Assembly: GCF_014646355.1 (NCBI RefSeq)
Contig: NZ_BMNH01000007.1
Coordinates: 186,001 to 250,000 of the forward strand
Origin: Nonomuraea cavernae
Lineage (GTDB): Bacteria; Actinomycetota; Actinomycetes; Streptosporangiales; Streptosporangiaceae
Direction of reading: 5' to 3'
DNA: 64,000 nt
Below the pieces are notes generated by a model. The model was not told the origin of the DNA. It ran no database searches and saw nothing but the letters and a program-made list of their open reading frames with translations. Position 1 is the stretch's first letter; each line of letters starts with the position of its first letter. Both the position numbers and the translations under genes were made by a program. Positions 46,851 through 55,000 of the stretch are shown piece after piece.

Positions 46851-46883
46851 GCTTGGGCAGCGTAACCCGCCGGTGAAGAGGGG

Positions 46884-46897
46884 AGCAAGCGCTTGAT
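46884..46897. promoter_or_regulatory. KstR2-type operator
   Basis: AGCAAGCGCTTGAT fits AnCAAGnnCTTGnT at every fixed position. In the fadD/echA divergent gap. Confidence 0.7.
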
Positions 46898-46940
46898 TAG
46901 ACCGGTTCCGGCACCCGGCGCGCTATCATCGGCGGCGTTG

Positions 46941-46954
46941 AACAAGCGTTTGAT
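46941..46954. promoter_or_regulatory. KstR2-type operator, one mismatch
   Basis: AACAAGCGTTTGAT fits AnCAAGnnCTTGnT with C to T at one position. It lies 22 bp before the echA GTG, where a bound repressor would block initiation. Confidence 0.6.
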
Positions 46955-46975
46955 TCAATCACCTCGGAGGCTCTC

Positions 46976-47785
46976 GTGGAACTCCTGCCGATCAGCACGT
47001 CCCACTGCCGCGTCGAGCGCGACGGCCAACTCGTGATCGTCACCATGGACCGGCCCGAGGCCCGCAACGCCCTCTCCTCCGACATGCTGATCGGCCTGGC
47101 CTCGGCCTGGGCGTACGTGACGGCCGAGCCCGAGGTCCGGGTGGCCATCCTGACCGGCGCCGAGGGCACCTTCTGCGCGGGCGCCGACCTGAAGGCCATG
47201 GGCCAGCCGTCCACGGACCCCGAGGTTCGGGCCCGCGCCGCCGAGATCGCCAACTACCACTGGAAGGGCCTGCTCCGCGAGGACCTGCCCACCAAGCCGA
47301 TCGTCTGCGCGGTGGAGGGCCACGCGGTCGCGGGCGGCACGGAGCTGCTGGTCGGCACCGACCTGCGGGTGGTCGCCGAGTCGGCGACCCTGGGGCTCTT
47401 CGAGGCCAAGCGCGCGCTGTTCCCGATGGGCGGCAGCGCCGTGCGGCTGGCCCGCCAGATCCCCTACTGCCACGCCATGGACCTGCTGCTCACCGGCCGC
47501 CCGATCACCGCGGCCGAGGCCCTGACGATGGGCCTGGTCAACCGCGTGGTGCCGGACGGCCAGGCCCTGACGGTGGCCCGGGAGATCGCGGCCGACGTCG
47601 CCGCCTCGGGCCCGCTCGCCGTCCAGGCCATCCTGCGCGCCTACCGCGACACGCTCGGCCTGTCCGAGCCCGAGGCGCTGAAGGTGTCGGACGAGCTCGG
47701 CTGGCCGGTGATCGGCTCCGAGGACGCCCGCGAGGGCGCCCGCGCCTTCAAGGAGAAGCGCCCCGCCACCTACCACGGCCGCTGA
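46976..47785 (+). CDS. Enoyl-CoA hydratase/isomerase (crotonase) family protein
   Basis: 269 residues from GTG with GGAGG upstream. Crotonase oxyanion segments LTGAEGTFCAGADLKAMGQP (about 56-75) and VCAVEGHAVAGGTELLVGTD (about 104-123), then LGLFEAKRALFPMGGSAVRL. Typical of EchA hydratases acting on 2-enoyl-CoA thioesters in beta-oxidation. Divergent from fadD, in the same putative KstR/KstR2-controlled promoter region. Confidence 0.88.
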   Translation: MELLPISTSHCRVERDGQLVIVTMDRPEARNALSSDMLIGLASAWAYVTAEPEVRVAILTGAEGTFCAGADLKAMGQPSTDPEVRARAAEIANYHWKGLLREDLPTKPIVCAVEGHAVAGGTELLVGTDLRVVAESATLGLFEAKRALFPMGGSAVRLARQIPYCHAMDLLLTGRPITAAEALTMGLVNRVVPDGQALTVAREIAADVAASGPLAVQAILRAYRDTLGLSEPEALKVSDELGWPVIGSEDAREGARAFKEKRPATYHGR

Positions 47786-47812
47786 TCCCGGTGACCGTCG
47801 TTCCGGTGTGAG

Positions 47813-48919
47813 TCAGTCGTCGGTGATCTGGCCGAGGCGCTCCAGGGCCTCGGTGTACTCCTCGACGAGCGAGTACATGACGTCACGGGTGGAGCGCACC
47901 TGGTTGGTGATGCCGATGATCTGGCCCGCCGGGAAGGTGGCCAGCTCGGCGGCGTCGGAGCGGCCGATACGCCGCAGGGCGTCGGAGACCAGCATGAACT
48001 GCAGCGGCATCGGCAGCGTCCCCGGCGACTCCTGGGACTCCCAGGCGTCGGTCCACTCGTTCTTGAGCAGCCGGGCCGGCTTGCCGGTCCAGCTGCGGGA
48101 GCGGACCGTGTCGCGCGAGGTGGCCTCCAGGATGCGCTCCTTGGCCATCTGGGGCGTGTCGGCCTCCTCCACCGTGAGCCAGAGCGAGCCGGTCCAGACG
48201 CCCTCGGCACCCAGGGCCATGCCGGCGGCCATCTGGCGCCCGTTGCCGATCCCGCCGGCCGCCAGCACCGGCACGTCGACCGCGTCCACGACCTGCGGAA
48301 TGAGGACCATGGTGGAGATCTCGCCGGTGTGTCCACCGGCCTCGGTGCCCTGCGCGACCACCACGTCGACGCCGACCTCGACCTGCTTGAGCGCGTGACG
48401 CGGGGTGGAGGCCAGGGCGGCGACCTTGACGCCGTGGGCGTGGGCCAGGTCGACCACGTCGGCCGGAGGCGGCCCGAGAGCGTTGGCCAGCAGCGCGATC
48501 GGATGCCTGAGCGCCACCTCGACCTGTGGGCGCGCGGTGGCGTCGGTCCAGCCGAGCAGCACCTTGCCCGCTTCGGCGTCGGCCGACAGGGCCGGCACGC
48601 CGTGGGCGGCCAGCAGGTCGTCGACGAACTTCCGGTGGCCCGGGGGGATCATCGTCTGGAGTCGGCCGACCAGCTCGTCGGCCGCGAAGTCCGCGCCCTC
48701 GTAGGAGGCGGGCATGACGACGTCGACGCCGTAGGGCTTGCCGTCGACGTGGTCGTCGATCCACTTGAGCTCCATTTCGAGCTCTTCGGGGGTGAAGTAG
48801 AGGGCGCCGAGGACGCCCATTCCGCCGGCGCGGCTGACCTCCGCAACGACGTCCCGGCAGTGACTGAACGCGAAGATCGGTAGTTCGATCCCGAACATCT
48901 CCGTGACACGTGTCCGCAT
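47813..48919 (-). CDS. Nitronate monooxygenase / NPD family flavoprotein
   Basis: 368 residues from the ATG at 48919 (upstream frame to 48955 less likely). FMN-binding TIM barrel: FAFSHCRDVVAEVSRAGGMG at the start, VVVAQGTEAGGHTGEISTMV, VPVLAAGGIGNGRQMAAGMA LGAEGV region for phosphate binding. Family members oxidise nitronates or act on enoyl-CoA-like substrates; a relative (IpdC) works in steroid ring degradation, but I cannot tell whether this is the same group. Converges on echA; its own promoter carries a full-match KstR-type box. Confidence 0.82.
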   Translation of the reverse strand: MRTRVTEMFGIELPIFAFSHCRDVVAEVSRAGGMGVLGALYFTPEELEMELKWIDDHVDGKPYGVDVVMPASYEGADFAADELVGRLQTMIPPGHRKFVDDLLAAHGVPALSADAEAGKVLLGWTDATARPQVEVALRHPIALLANALGPPPADVVDLAHAHGVKVAALASTPRHALKQVEVGVDVVVAQGTEAGGHTGEISTMVLIPQVVDAVDVPVLAAGGIGNGRQMAAGMALGAEGVWTGSLWLTVEEADTPQMAKERILEATSRDTVRSRSWTGKPARLLKNEWTDAWESQESPGTLPMPLQFMLVSDALRRIGRSDAAELATFPAGQIIGITNQVRSTRDVMYSLVEEYTEALERLGQITDD

Positions 48920-48950
48920 ATACCGACAATACGACCGGCTAATAACGAAC

Positions 48951-48964
48951 TGCAACGCGTTCTA
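48951..48964. promoter_or_regulatory. KstR-type operator, full consensus match
   Basis: TGCAACGCGTTCTA fits TnnAACnnGTTnnA at all fixed positions. It lies 32 bp upstream of the nitronate-monooxygenase-family start. Confidence 0.65.
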
Positions 48965-49006
48965 CTCTAGAACCTTTCATCGGTACTGGCCAGTAACCTT
49001 GGTCGA

Positions 49007-49018
49007 GAACCCGTTCTA
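49007..49018. promoter_or_regulatory. Second KstR-like palindrome in the same promoter
   Basis: AGAAC-CC-GTTCT, perfect 5-bp arms. The wider 14-mer GAGAACCCGTTCTA fits the consensus except for the first T. Confidence 0.55.
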
Positions 49019-49073
49019 ATTACGTAGCGTGACAAGCCGGCCGGCCGCCAGAAGGGGGTCCGGGCAGCGAAAA

Positions 49074-49096
49074 GGGCCCCGCGCGACGCGGGGCCC
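49074..49096 (-). terminator. Hairpin terminator of the DUF3068 gene
   Basis: GGGCCCCGCG (49074-49083) pairs with CGCGGGGCCC (49087-49096) around a 3-nt loop, 11 nt beyond the stop of the DUF3068 gene on the minus strand. Confidence 0.75.
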
Positions 49097-49107
49097 CGGA
49101 AGGACGG

Positions 49108-50025
49108 TCAGGACTCGCGGGAGCGGCGGCCGAGCATCACCCCGGCCACGACCAGCACCACCCCGATGACCAGCAGCACGAGCGGGATGATGTTGCGCAG
49201 CAGGTTGATCTGGCTCTTGCCCTCCTCCGCGCTCTGCACCAGCTTGCCGACCGTCTCGTCCGTCATCTTGGCCACGGCGACGAAGGCCACCGAGCGCTCG
49301 ATGCCGTCCTGGGTCTTGAGCACCTCGTGCCGCTGCTGCTCCTGCTTGACCGGAGCGCCGGTGGCGGGCTCGATCCAGTAGGTGACCTTGCCGTCGTACC
49401 AGCGGTCCACCTGCACGTCGCCGGTGGTGTCGGTCATGCCGAGCACCGAGGCGGGAGCGGTGAGGGTCGAGGTCTTGGTCGGCGGCACGTCCTGCTCGTA
49501 GACGTAGACGGGCAGGCCGCCGACGTTGTCCTCGCGGACGAAGCGCGCGTCGAACGCCTTCATCGCGCTGGAGTTGAACACCTTGTAGGTCTTCTTCTCC
49601 GCGTCGAACGGGAACTTGTAGATCTGGCCCTCCAGCGTCACCGGGGCCTTGGCGACGTTGACGCCACAGCAGTTCACGCCCACGCCGGAGTACTTGTCGA
49701 AGGCGCTGCGACGGTCGCTGAGGTCGATCTGCGGACGTCCGTTCGTGATGTCGTTGACCACGGTGGCCTCGTCCCAGACGACGCGGTTGGAGTTGGCCTC
49801 CTTCACGTCGCCACGGGTGGTCACGATGATGTCCAGGTCGGCCGTCAGCACCTTGAGGTCCTGCTTGGAGAAGTACTGCGCGCCCTTGGCCTCCAGGTGG
49901 GTGATACCGAACTGGTTCGCGGGGGCAGAAATGATCTTCTCTGCCGCCCAGAATTTCACGAGCGGGGCGAGTGCGATGAAGAACGCACCGACCCCGATGA
50001 GGACGAGCGTGGAGATGCGACCCAT
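49108..50025 (-). CDS. DUF3068 (PorA-like) cell-envelope protein
   Basis: 305 residues from the ATG at 50025. An N-terminal membrane helix (TLVLIGVGAFFIALAPLV), a ~245-residue extracytoplasmic domain with NCCGVNVAKAPVTLEGQIYKFPF, and a C-terminal helix (IIPLVLLVIGVVLVVAGVML) followed by RRSRES. This is the DUF3068 layout, listed as porin PorA family; function open. In mycobacteria its homologue lies in the aftD region beside the methyltransferase and acyltransferase that also follow here. KstR-like boxes flank its divergent promoter. Confidence 0.88.
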   Translation of the reverse strand: MGRISTLVLIGVGAFFIALAPLVKFWAAEKIISAPANQFGITHLEAKGAQYFSKQDLKVLTADLDIIVTTRGDVKEANSNRVVWDEATVVNDITNGRPQIDLSDRRSAFDKYSGVGVNCCGVNVAKAPVTLEGQIYKFPFDAEKKTYKVFNSSAMKAFDARFVREDNVGGLPVYVYEQDVPPTKTSTLTAPASVLGMTDTTGDVQVDRWYDGKVTYWIEPATGAPVKQEQQRHEVLKTQDGIERSVAFVAVAKMTDETVGKLVQSAEEGKSQINLLRNIIPLVLLVIGVVLVVAGVMLGRRSRES

Positions 50026-50043
50026 CAACGGCCTCCGCGATCC

Positions 50044-50057
50044 TAGAACCTGTTGTT
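50044..50057. promoter_or_regulatory. KstR-like box before the DUF3068 gene
   Basis: TAGAACCTGTTGTT fits TnnAACnnGTTnnA except for the last base. 19 bp upstream of the DUF3068 ATG. Confidence 0.5.
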
Positions 50058-50139
50058 ATCTTGCTCGAACATCCGGCAACAAAGTATGACAGTGCGTGAC
50101 ATGCGTCACCGTCCGGAACAGAGCCGCAATCAAATCGAT

Positions 50140-50153
50140 AGAAACAAGTTCTA
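50140..50153. promoter_or_regulatory. KstR-like box before the methyltransferase gene
   Basis: AGAAACAAGTTCTA fits TnnAACnnGTTnnA except for the first base. 30 bp before the methyltransferase start. Confidence 0.5.
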
Positions 50154-50182
50154 GAGTGACTCCGCATATGAAAGCAGGAGAT

Positions 50183-50908
50183 ATGCCCAGGCGCCCTGAC
50201 TTGGCGCGGTCCATCCGGTTATTCCGGGCGTTCCGCTCCGAGCAGGACGACCAGCAGGGCTACTACACGACCCTGGCGGCGGACACGGCCGCCCAGCTAC
50301 GCCGGTACGTGGACCTCCGCGACCGGCTCGTCCTCGACGTGGGCGGCGGCCCCGGCTTCTTCGCCTCGGAGTTCCGCCGCCACGGCGCCCGCTGCGTGTG
50401 CGTGGACGTCGACGCGGGCGAGCTGACCGGCCAGGGCACGCCCGGCGGCGGACTGCTCGGCAGCGCCCTCGACCTGCCGCTGCGCACCTCCTCGGTCGAC
50501 GTCTGCTTCTCCTCCAACGTGCTGGAGCACGTCCCCGAGCCGTGGCGGATGGCCGCCGAGATGGTCAGGGTGACCAGACCCGGCGGCCTGGTGTTCCTCG
50601 CGTACACCAACTGGCTCTCCCCTTGGGGCGGTCACGAGACCTCGCCCTGGCACTACCTGGGCGGCCACCGAGCCGCCCGGAGATACGAGAACACCCACGG
50701 CAAGGCGCCGAAGAACCGCTACGGCCAGAGCCTCTATCCCGTCTCCGTCGCCCAGGGCCTGCGCTGGGCCCGGAGCGAGCGGCGGGTGGACCTGGTCGAC
50801 GCCTTCCCCCGCTACCTGCCCTGGTGGTACCGCCCGATGCTGCACGTCCCGATCGTCAGGGAGTTCGCAACGTGGAACCTGGTCCTGGTACTGAGAAAGC
50901 GTCCTTGA
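50183..50908 (+). CDS. Class I SAM-dependent methyltransferase (cell-envelope locus)
   Basis: 241 residues from the ATG at 50183, which has AGGAG just ahead (close spacing); ATG 50168 is possible. Motif I LVLDVGGGPGFFASEF (about 49-64), motif II CVCVDVDAG, and SSVDVCFSSNVLEHVPEPWR, then VTRPGGLVFLAYTNW. The family is conserved next to aftD and DUF3068 in mycobacteria and other actinobacteria. The substrate is not known; a lipid-linked or glycan precursor is plausible from context. Confidence 0.87.
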   Translation: MPRRPDLARSIRLFRAFRSEQDDQQGYYTTLAADTAAQLRRYVDLRDRLVLDVGGGPGFFASEFRRHGARCVCVDVDAGELTGQGTPGGGLLGSALDLPLRTSSVDVCFSSNVLEHVPEPWRMAAEMVRVTRPGGLVFLAYTNWLSPWGGHETSPWHYLGGHRAARRYENTHGKAPKNRYGQSLYPVSVAQGLRWARSERRVDLVDAFPRYLPWWYRPMLHVPIVREFATWNLVLVLRKRP

Positions 50909-52047
50909 AGAGGGATGGCGCGCTCGACGGCATCCGCGCCCTGGCCGCGCTCGGCGTCTGGGTGCTGCACGTGGCCGGCAACACCGGCGTCATGTACCGC
51001 GAGGGCATGTTCGCCTGGATGACGACCCGGCTGGGCGTCGCGGTGCCGATCTTCTTCCTGCTCTCCGGCCTGCTGCTCTACCGGCCGTGGGTACGGGCCC
51101 TGCTGGAGGACTCCCCGGCGCCGCGTCCCGGCCTCTACCTCTGGCGCCGGGTGTTCCGTGTGATGCCGGCCTACTGGGTGGTCACGTTCCTGGCGCTGCT
51201 GGCGTGGAGCTCGATGGACTGGACCGGCTGGGCCAAGTGGCTGCTCCTGCTGCAGAACTACACCGAGCAGGACCGCGCCCCCGACGGGCTCTACCAGATG
51301 TGGACGATGCCCATCGAGATGGCGTTCTACCTGGTGCTGCCCCTGCTCGCCTGGCTGCTGCACCAGTGGGCGCGCCGCGGCAACCGGCCGGTGCGGCTGC
51401 TCGCCGGCATCGCCGTGCTGCCGGTGATCTCGGTGGCCAGTGTGATCGTCTCCCACGCGGCCGACGAGCCGGAGATGGCGCTCTGGCTGCCGCATCACCT
51501 GATCTACTTCGCCGCCGGGATGGCGATGGCCGTGCTGTCGGTGTGGCGCAAGGAGATCAAGGCCATCGACGCGCTGGCGCCGCAGCTGCTCGTGCTGGCG
51601 CTGCTGCTCTACGTGGTGCTGAGCACGGAGCTGGCCGGGCCGCGCACGCTGACGCTGCCGGACGTGGGCCAGTCGCTCTGGCGGATGGGCCTGGAGGCGT
51701 CGGTGGCGATCCTGCTGGTCGCGCCGTTCGCGCTGGCCCCCCGGCACGACTCGCTCCGGCACCGGGTGCTGGGCAACCCGGTCACCGCCTACCTGGGCCG
51801 GATCTCCTACAGCTTCTTCCTCTGGCACGCGCCGGTGATCACCCTCTACTACAAGGTGACCGGCACCCAGCCGTTCACCGGCGACTTCGTGCAGGTGGCG
51901 ATCCTGACGTTCGTCGGCACGATGCTGGTGAGCGTCGCGAGCTACCACCTCATCGAGGAGAACGCGCTCAGACTGAGCCGGCGCGGGTCAGCACCTGCTC
52001 CGCCGCCGGACGCTCCCGCGGCGAAGGAGGCGGCGCCGGTGCGCTGA
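50905..52047 (+). CDS. Acyltransferase family 3 (OafA-like) membrane protein
   Basis: About 380 residues from a TTG that overlaps the methyltransferase stop (TTGA); GTG 50872 is the alternative. Ten or so hydrophobic helices; RDGALDGIRALAALGVWVLH at the start carries the family's conserved Arg/Asp and His, and LGRISYSFFLWHAPVI near the end is also typical. These proteins add acyl groups to surface glycans. Its last 80 bp are also coding on the other strand for the end of the AftD protein. Confidence 0.88.
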   Translation: MKRDGALDGIRALAALGVWVLHVAGNTGVMYREGMFAWMTTRLGVAVPIFFLLSGLLLYRPWVRALLEDSPAPRPGLYLWRRVFRVMPAYWVVTFLALLAWSSMDWTGWAKWLLLLQNYTEQDRAPDGLYQMWTMPIEMAFYLVLPLLAWLLHQWARRGNRPVRLLAGIAVLPVISVASVIVSHAADEPEMALWLPHHLIYFAAGMAMAVLSVWRKEIKAIDALAPQLLVLALLLYVVLSTELAGPRTLTLPDVGQSLWRMGLEASVAILLVAPFALAPRHDSLRHRVLGNPVTAYLGRISYSFFLWHAPVITLYYKVTGTQPFTGDFVQVAILTFVGTMLVSVASYHLIEENALRLSRRGSAPAPPPDAPAAKEAAPVR

Positions 52048-55000
52048 CGAGCTGCCCGAACAGCACGCCCATGGCCGCGCAGGAGAAGAGCTGCGGCACG
52101 TGGTCGGTCAGCAGCTCCACGTCCACGCCGTAGTCGCGCAGCGCCATGGCCGCGGCCAGCGACACCGTCGCCCCGCCGAACAGCCAGGCGGCCACCCAGG
52201 GCACGGCCCGCCTCGGCAGTCGCGGCCACAGGACGACCACGACGCCGGCGAGCACCACGAGCATGCCCTGCCAGCCCGCCACCCAGGCGCCGAACCCCAG
52301 CCCCAGCACGATCACGTACGGCACCCGCCACCGGGACAGGCGGGCGGCGGCCGCCGGAGCGGTCTCCAGCACGTGCTCGGGCCGCGGGCCACGCATCACC
52401 AGGGCGAGCAGGACGAGCAGCGCGATCCCGGCCAGCCCGAGCCCGAGCGCCAGCCGGTAGGGCTTGTCCGGCCCGTACTCCATCCGCACGGTCCCCGAGG
52501 TGCCCGCGGGCAGCTCCCAGGCCTGCTTCCAGCCGTCGACCCGCACGGGCCGCAGGATCTGCCCTTCGACGGTGGCGTGCCAGCCCGCGTTGAAGTTCTC
52601 GTTGACGACGAGGAAGGAGTCCTGGCGGGCGGCCACGCGCACCTCGCGCAGCGCCGGGGTCCAGGTGCCGGGCAGCGCGGCGCCCTCCACCGGAACGGGC
52701 CGCTCGGGCACCGAGCCGACGACCAGGTTGGTGATCTCGAACGGGTCCCAGCCGGCCACCCGCACCCGGTTGTCGCCGCCGCCGAGCTCCGCCCGCGAAC
52801 AGCCGGCGAACCGCACGGGCCGCTGCTCCAGCAGGTCGGAGTAGGTGCCGCTGACCTTGGTGCGGATGGTCTGGCCGTTGACCTGCAGCTGCGGCCCCTG
52901 GCCGCAGGAGAGCCGGAACGGGATGCCCTCCGGCCTGCTCGCCGGGCTGACGCCGGGCACGATCAGCTCGGTGACCTGGAGCCGCCTGGAGACGGGGTAG
53001 AAGCGCAGTTTGAGGGAGGACGTGGACATCGGCTGGAAGGCCAGGGTGCCGCCGGCGTCCGCCCGGCCGCTGCGCACCTGGCCCTTGTCGCCCATCACCA
53101 CGAGGTCGAGCGGCTGCTTGTCGCCTCCGGGGCGGGCCACCTGGAGCCGGGAGACGGCCCGCTTGCCCTTCCAGCGGATCGTGAGCGTGGGCTCGGCGTC
53201 GGAGGGCGAGGGCACCCAGGTGGTGGACGCGTCGGCGTCGAATGCCGACCGGGGCGCCACCACGGGCTCCTTGTTCACCTGGGACGAGCCCTCGACCCTG
53301 GTCACGTCGGCGCTGAGCCGGGTGTAGCGGTCGACCAGCTCGGCGTCGCGGAGCACGGCGGTGCCCTGGACCGCGGCCGTGCGCTCCTCCTCGACGGTGA
53401 AGGTCCGGTCGAAGCCGGCGCCCTCCTCGCCCGGTCGGGCCAGCAGCGGGTTGCAGATCCAGCGGGCCGGGTCGCGCATGCACTCGGGGCGCGCGTCCAG
53501 GCCGGTGTCCATCACGTAGACGTCGCCGCCCTGTCCGGGCAGCCGGATGGTGCGGCTCGGGATGATCCCGGGGATCGCGATCTCGGTGATGCCGACCCGC
53601 TGCACGAAGCTCCAGCGCTGGTTGTACGTCTCCACGACCTCGATCTTCAGCCAGCTCGTCGGGCCGGGCGGCGTGCGCAGGGTCTGGGGGGTGTTGGTCT
53701 GCGCGACCTGCTGCACCAGCCGGCCGCCCTCGGTCACCACGGCCACCCGTTTGATCGACTGGCCGAGCAGCACGTTGTTGGTGAACGTCGCCTGGAAGGA
53801 CGGGATCTCGCGCTCCTGGGGCAGGTCGATGCGGAGCCACTCGCCCTCGGGCCGCTTCCAGCCGCCGCTCTCCCAGGTGGTCTCGAAGTCGCCGTCCATG
53901 GCCGCCCACGGGCTGCGGCCGGTGGCGCTGAGGCCGGGGATCGCGCCGGCGTCGGCGACCGAGGAGGAGGCGGTGATGGCCGAGATGCCGCCGTACTCGG
54001 CGGTGGCGGTCTCCTCCAGCCAGCCGTTCTCCAGCAGGTCCAGCGCTCTGACGCCGGTGAAGTCGTCGCGCCGGTCGGCGGTCAGGGTGGGAGTCCAGTT
54101 GGACCTGATCTCGCCGAACTGCCGCTCGCGCAGCCTCAGCGCGTCGCTCGCGACGACCGGCACCTCCTGCCGGCCGGCGTCGCCGTTCACCAGCACCGGA
54201 CCGTCGCCCAGCAGGCCGAGGTCGCCCATCGTGAGCAGCGAGTCGGGGCCGCCGCGCACCCGCAGCGCCTCGGCTCCGGGCCGCACGTCGACCAGCTCCG
54301 AGCTGCCCGACACCTCGTACAGCTCCAGCGCGGGGAACGGCCAGTCCACGGACTCGATCACGTCGTCGGTGACGCTGTCGCCCACCTCGCCGCCGAATGA
54401 GCGGATCTTGGTGATGCCGGGCGACTCGCGGAGCGTCTCGTAGATCCTGGTCGGCCAGGCGCCCTGCAGGTTGGCCCTGATCAGGTCGTTCCTGACGACC
54501 AGGTAGCGCACGCCCATCCGGCGCAGCACCTCGGTCAGGCCCGCTGAGCCGTGGCCGGCGGTGAGCCGCTGGTCGATGGCGTCGAGCAGCCTGGTCAGGC
54601 CCACGGACCCGGCGGCGGTGACCTGCCTGGCCGTCCAGCGGGCCTGGAGCAGCGGCTGCGTGGGATCGTCGAGCGGCCGGCCCCACAGATACTCGCCGAA
54701 CTTGGCGCCGGGCACGACCAGCACGCCGTCGTCGCCGGCGTTCTCGTTGATCCAGGCGGCGGCCTCCTTCCAGTAGAGGGGCACCTCCTTGAAGGAGCCG
54801 GGGGCCGCCAGGCCCTGGTTGAAGACGGGCAGCACGAGCCCGGCGAAGGCCACCAGCGCCACCGCCCGCACGCGCAGCCGGGCCCCGGCCAGCAGGTGGA
54901 CCAGCCCGAAAGCGAGCGCGAGGCGTACGAGCGGGTCGAACTTGCGCAGGTTGCGCAGCGGCGCGAGCGGCCCGTCGAGCAGCCAGCGCACCGGCTCGGC

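Noticed and set aside
47813..48919. Calling the nitronate-monooxygenase gene ipdC
   Set aside because: Only the fold family is clear from the sequence. The N-terminus differs from what I recall of IpdC, and family members do many jobs.
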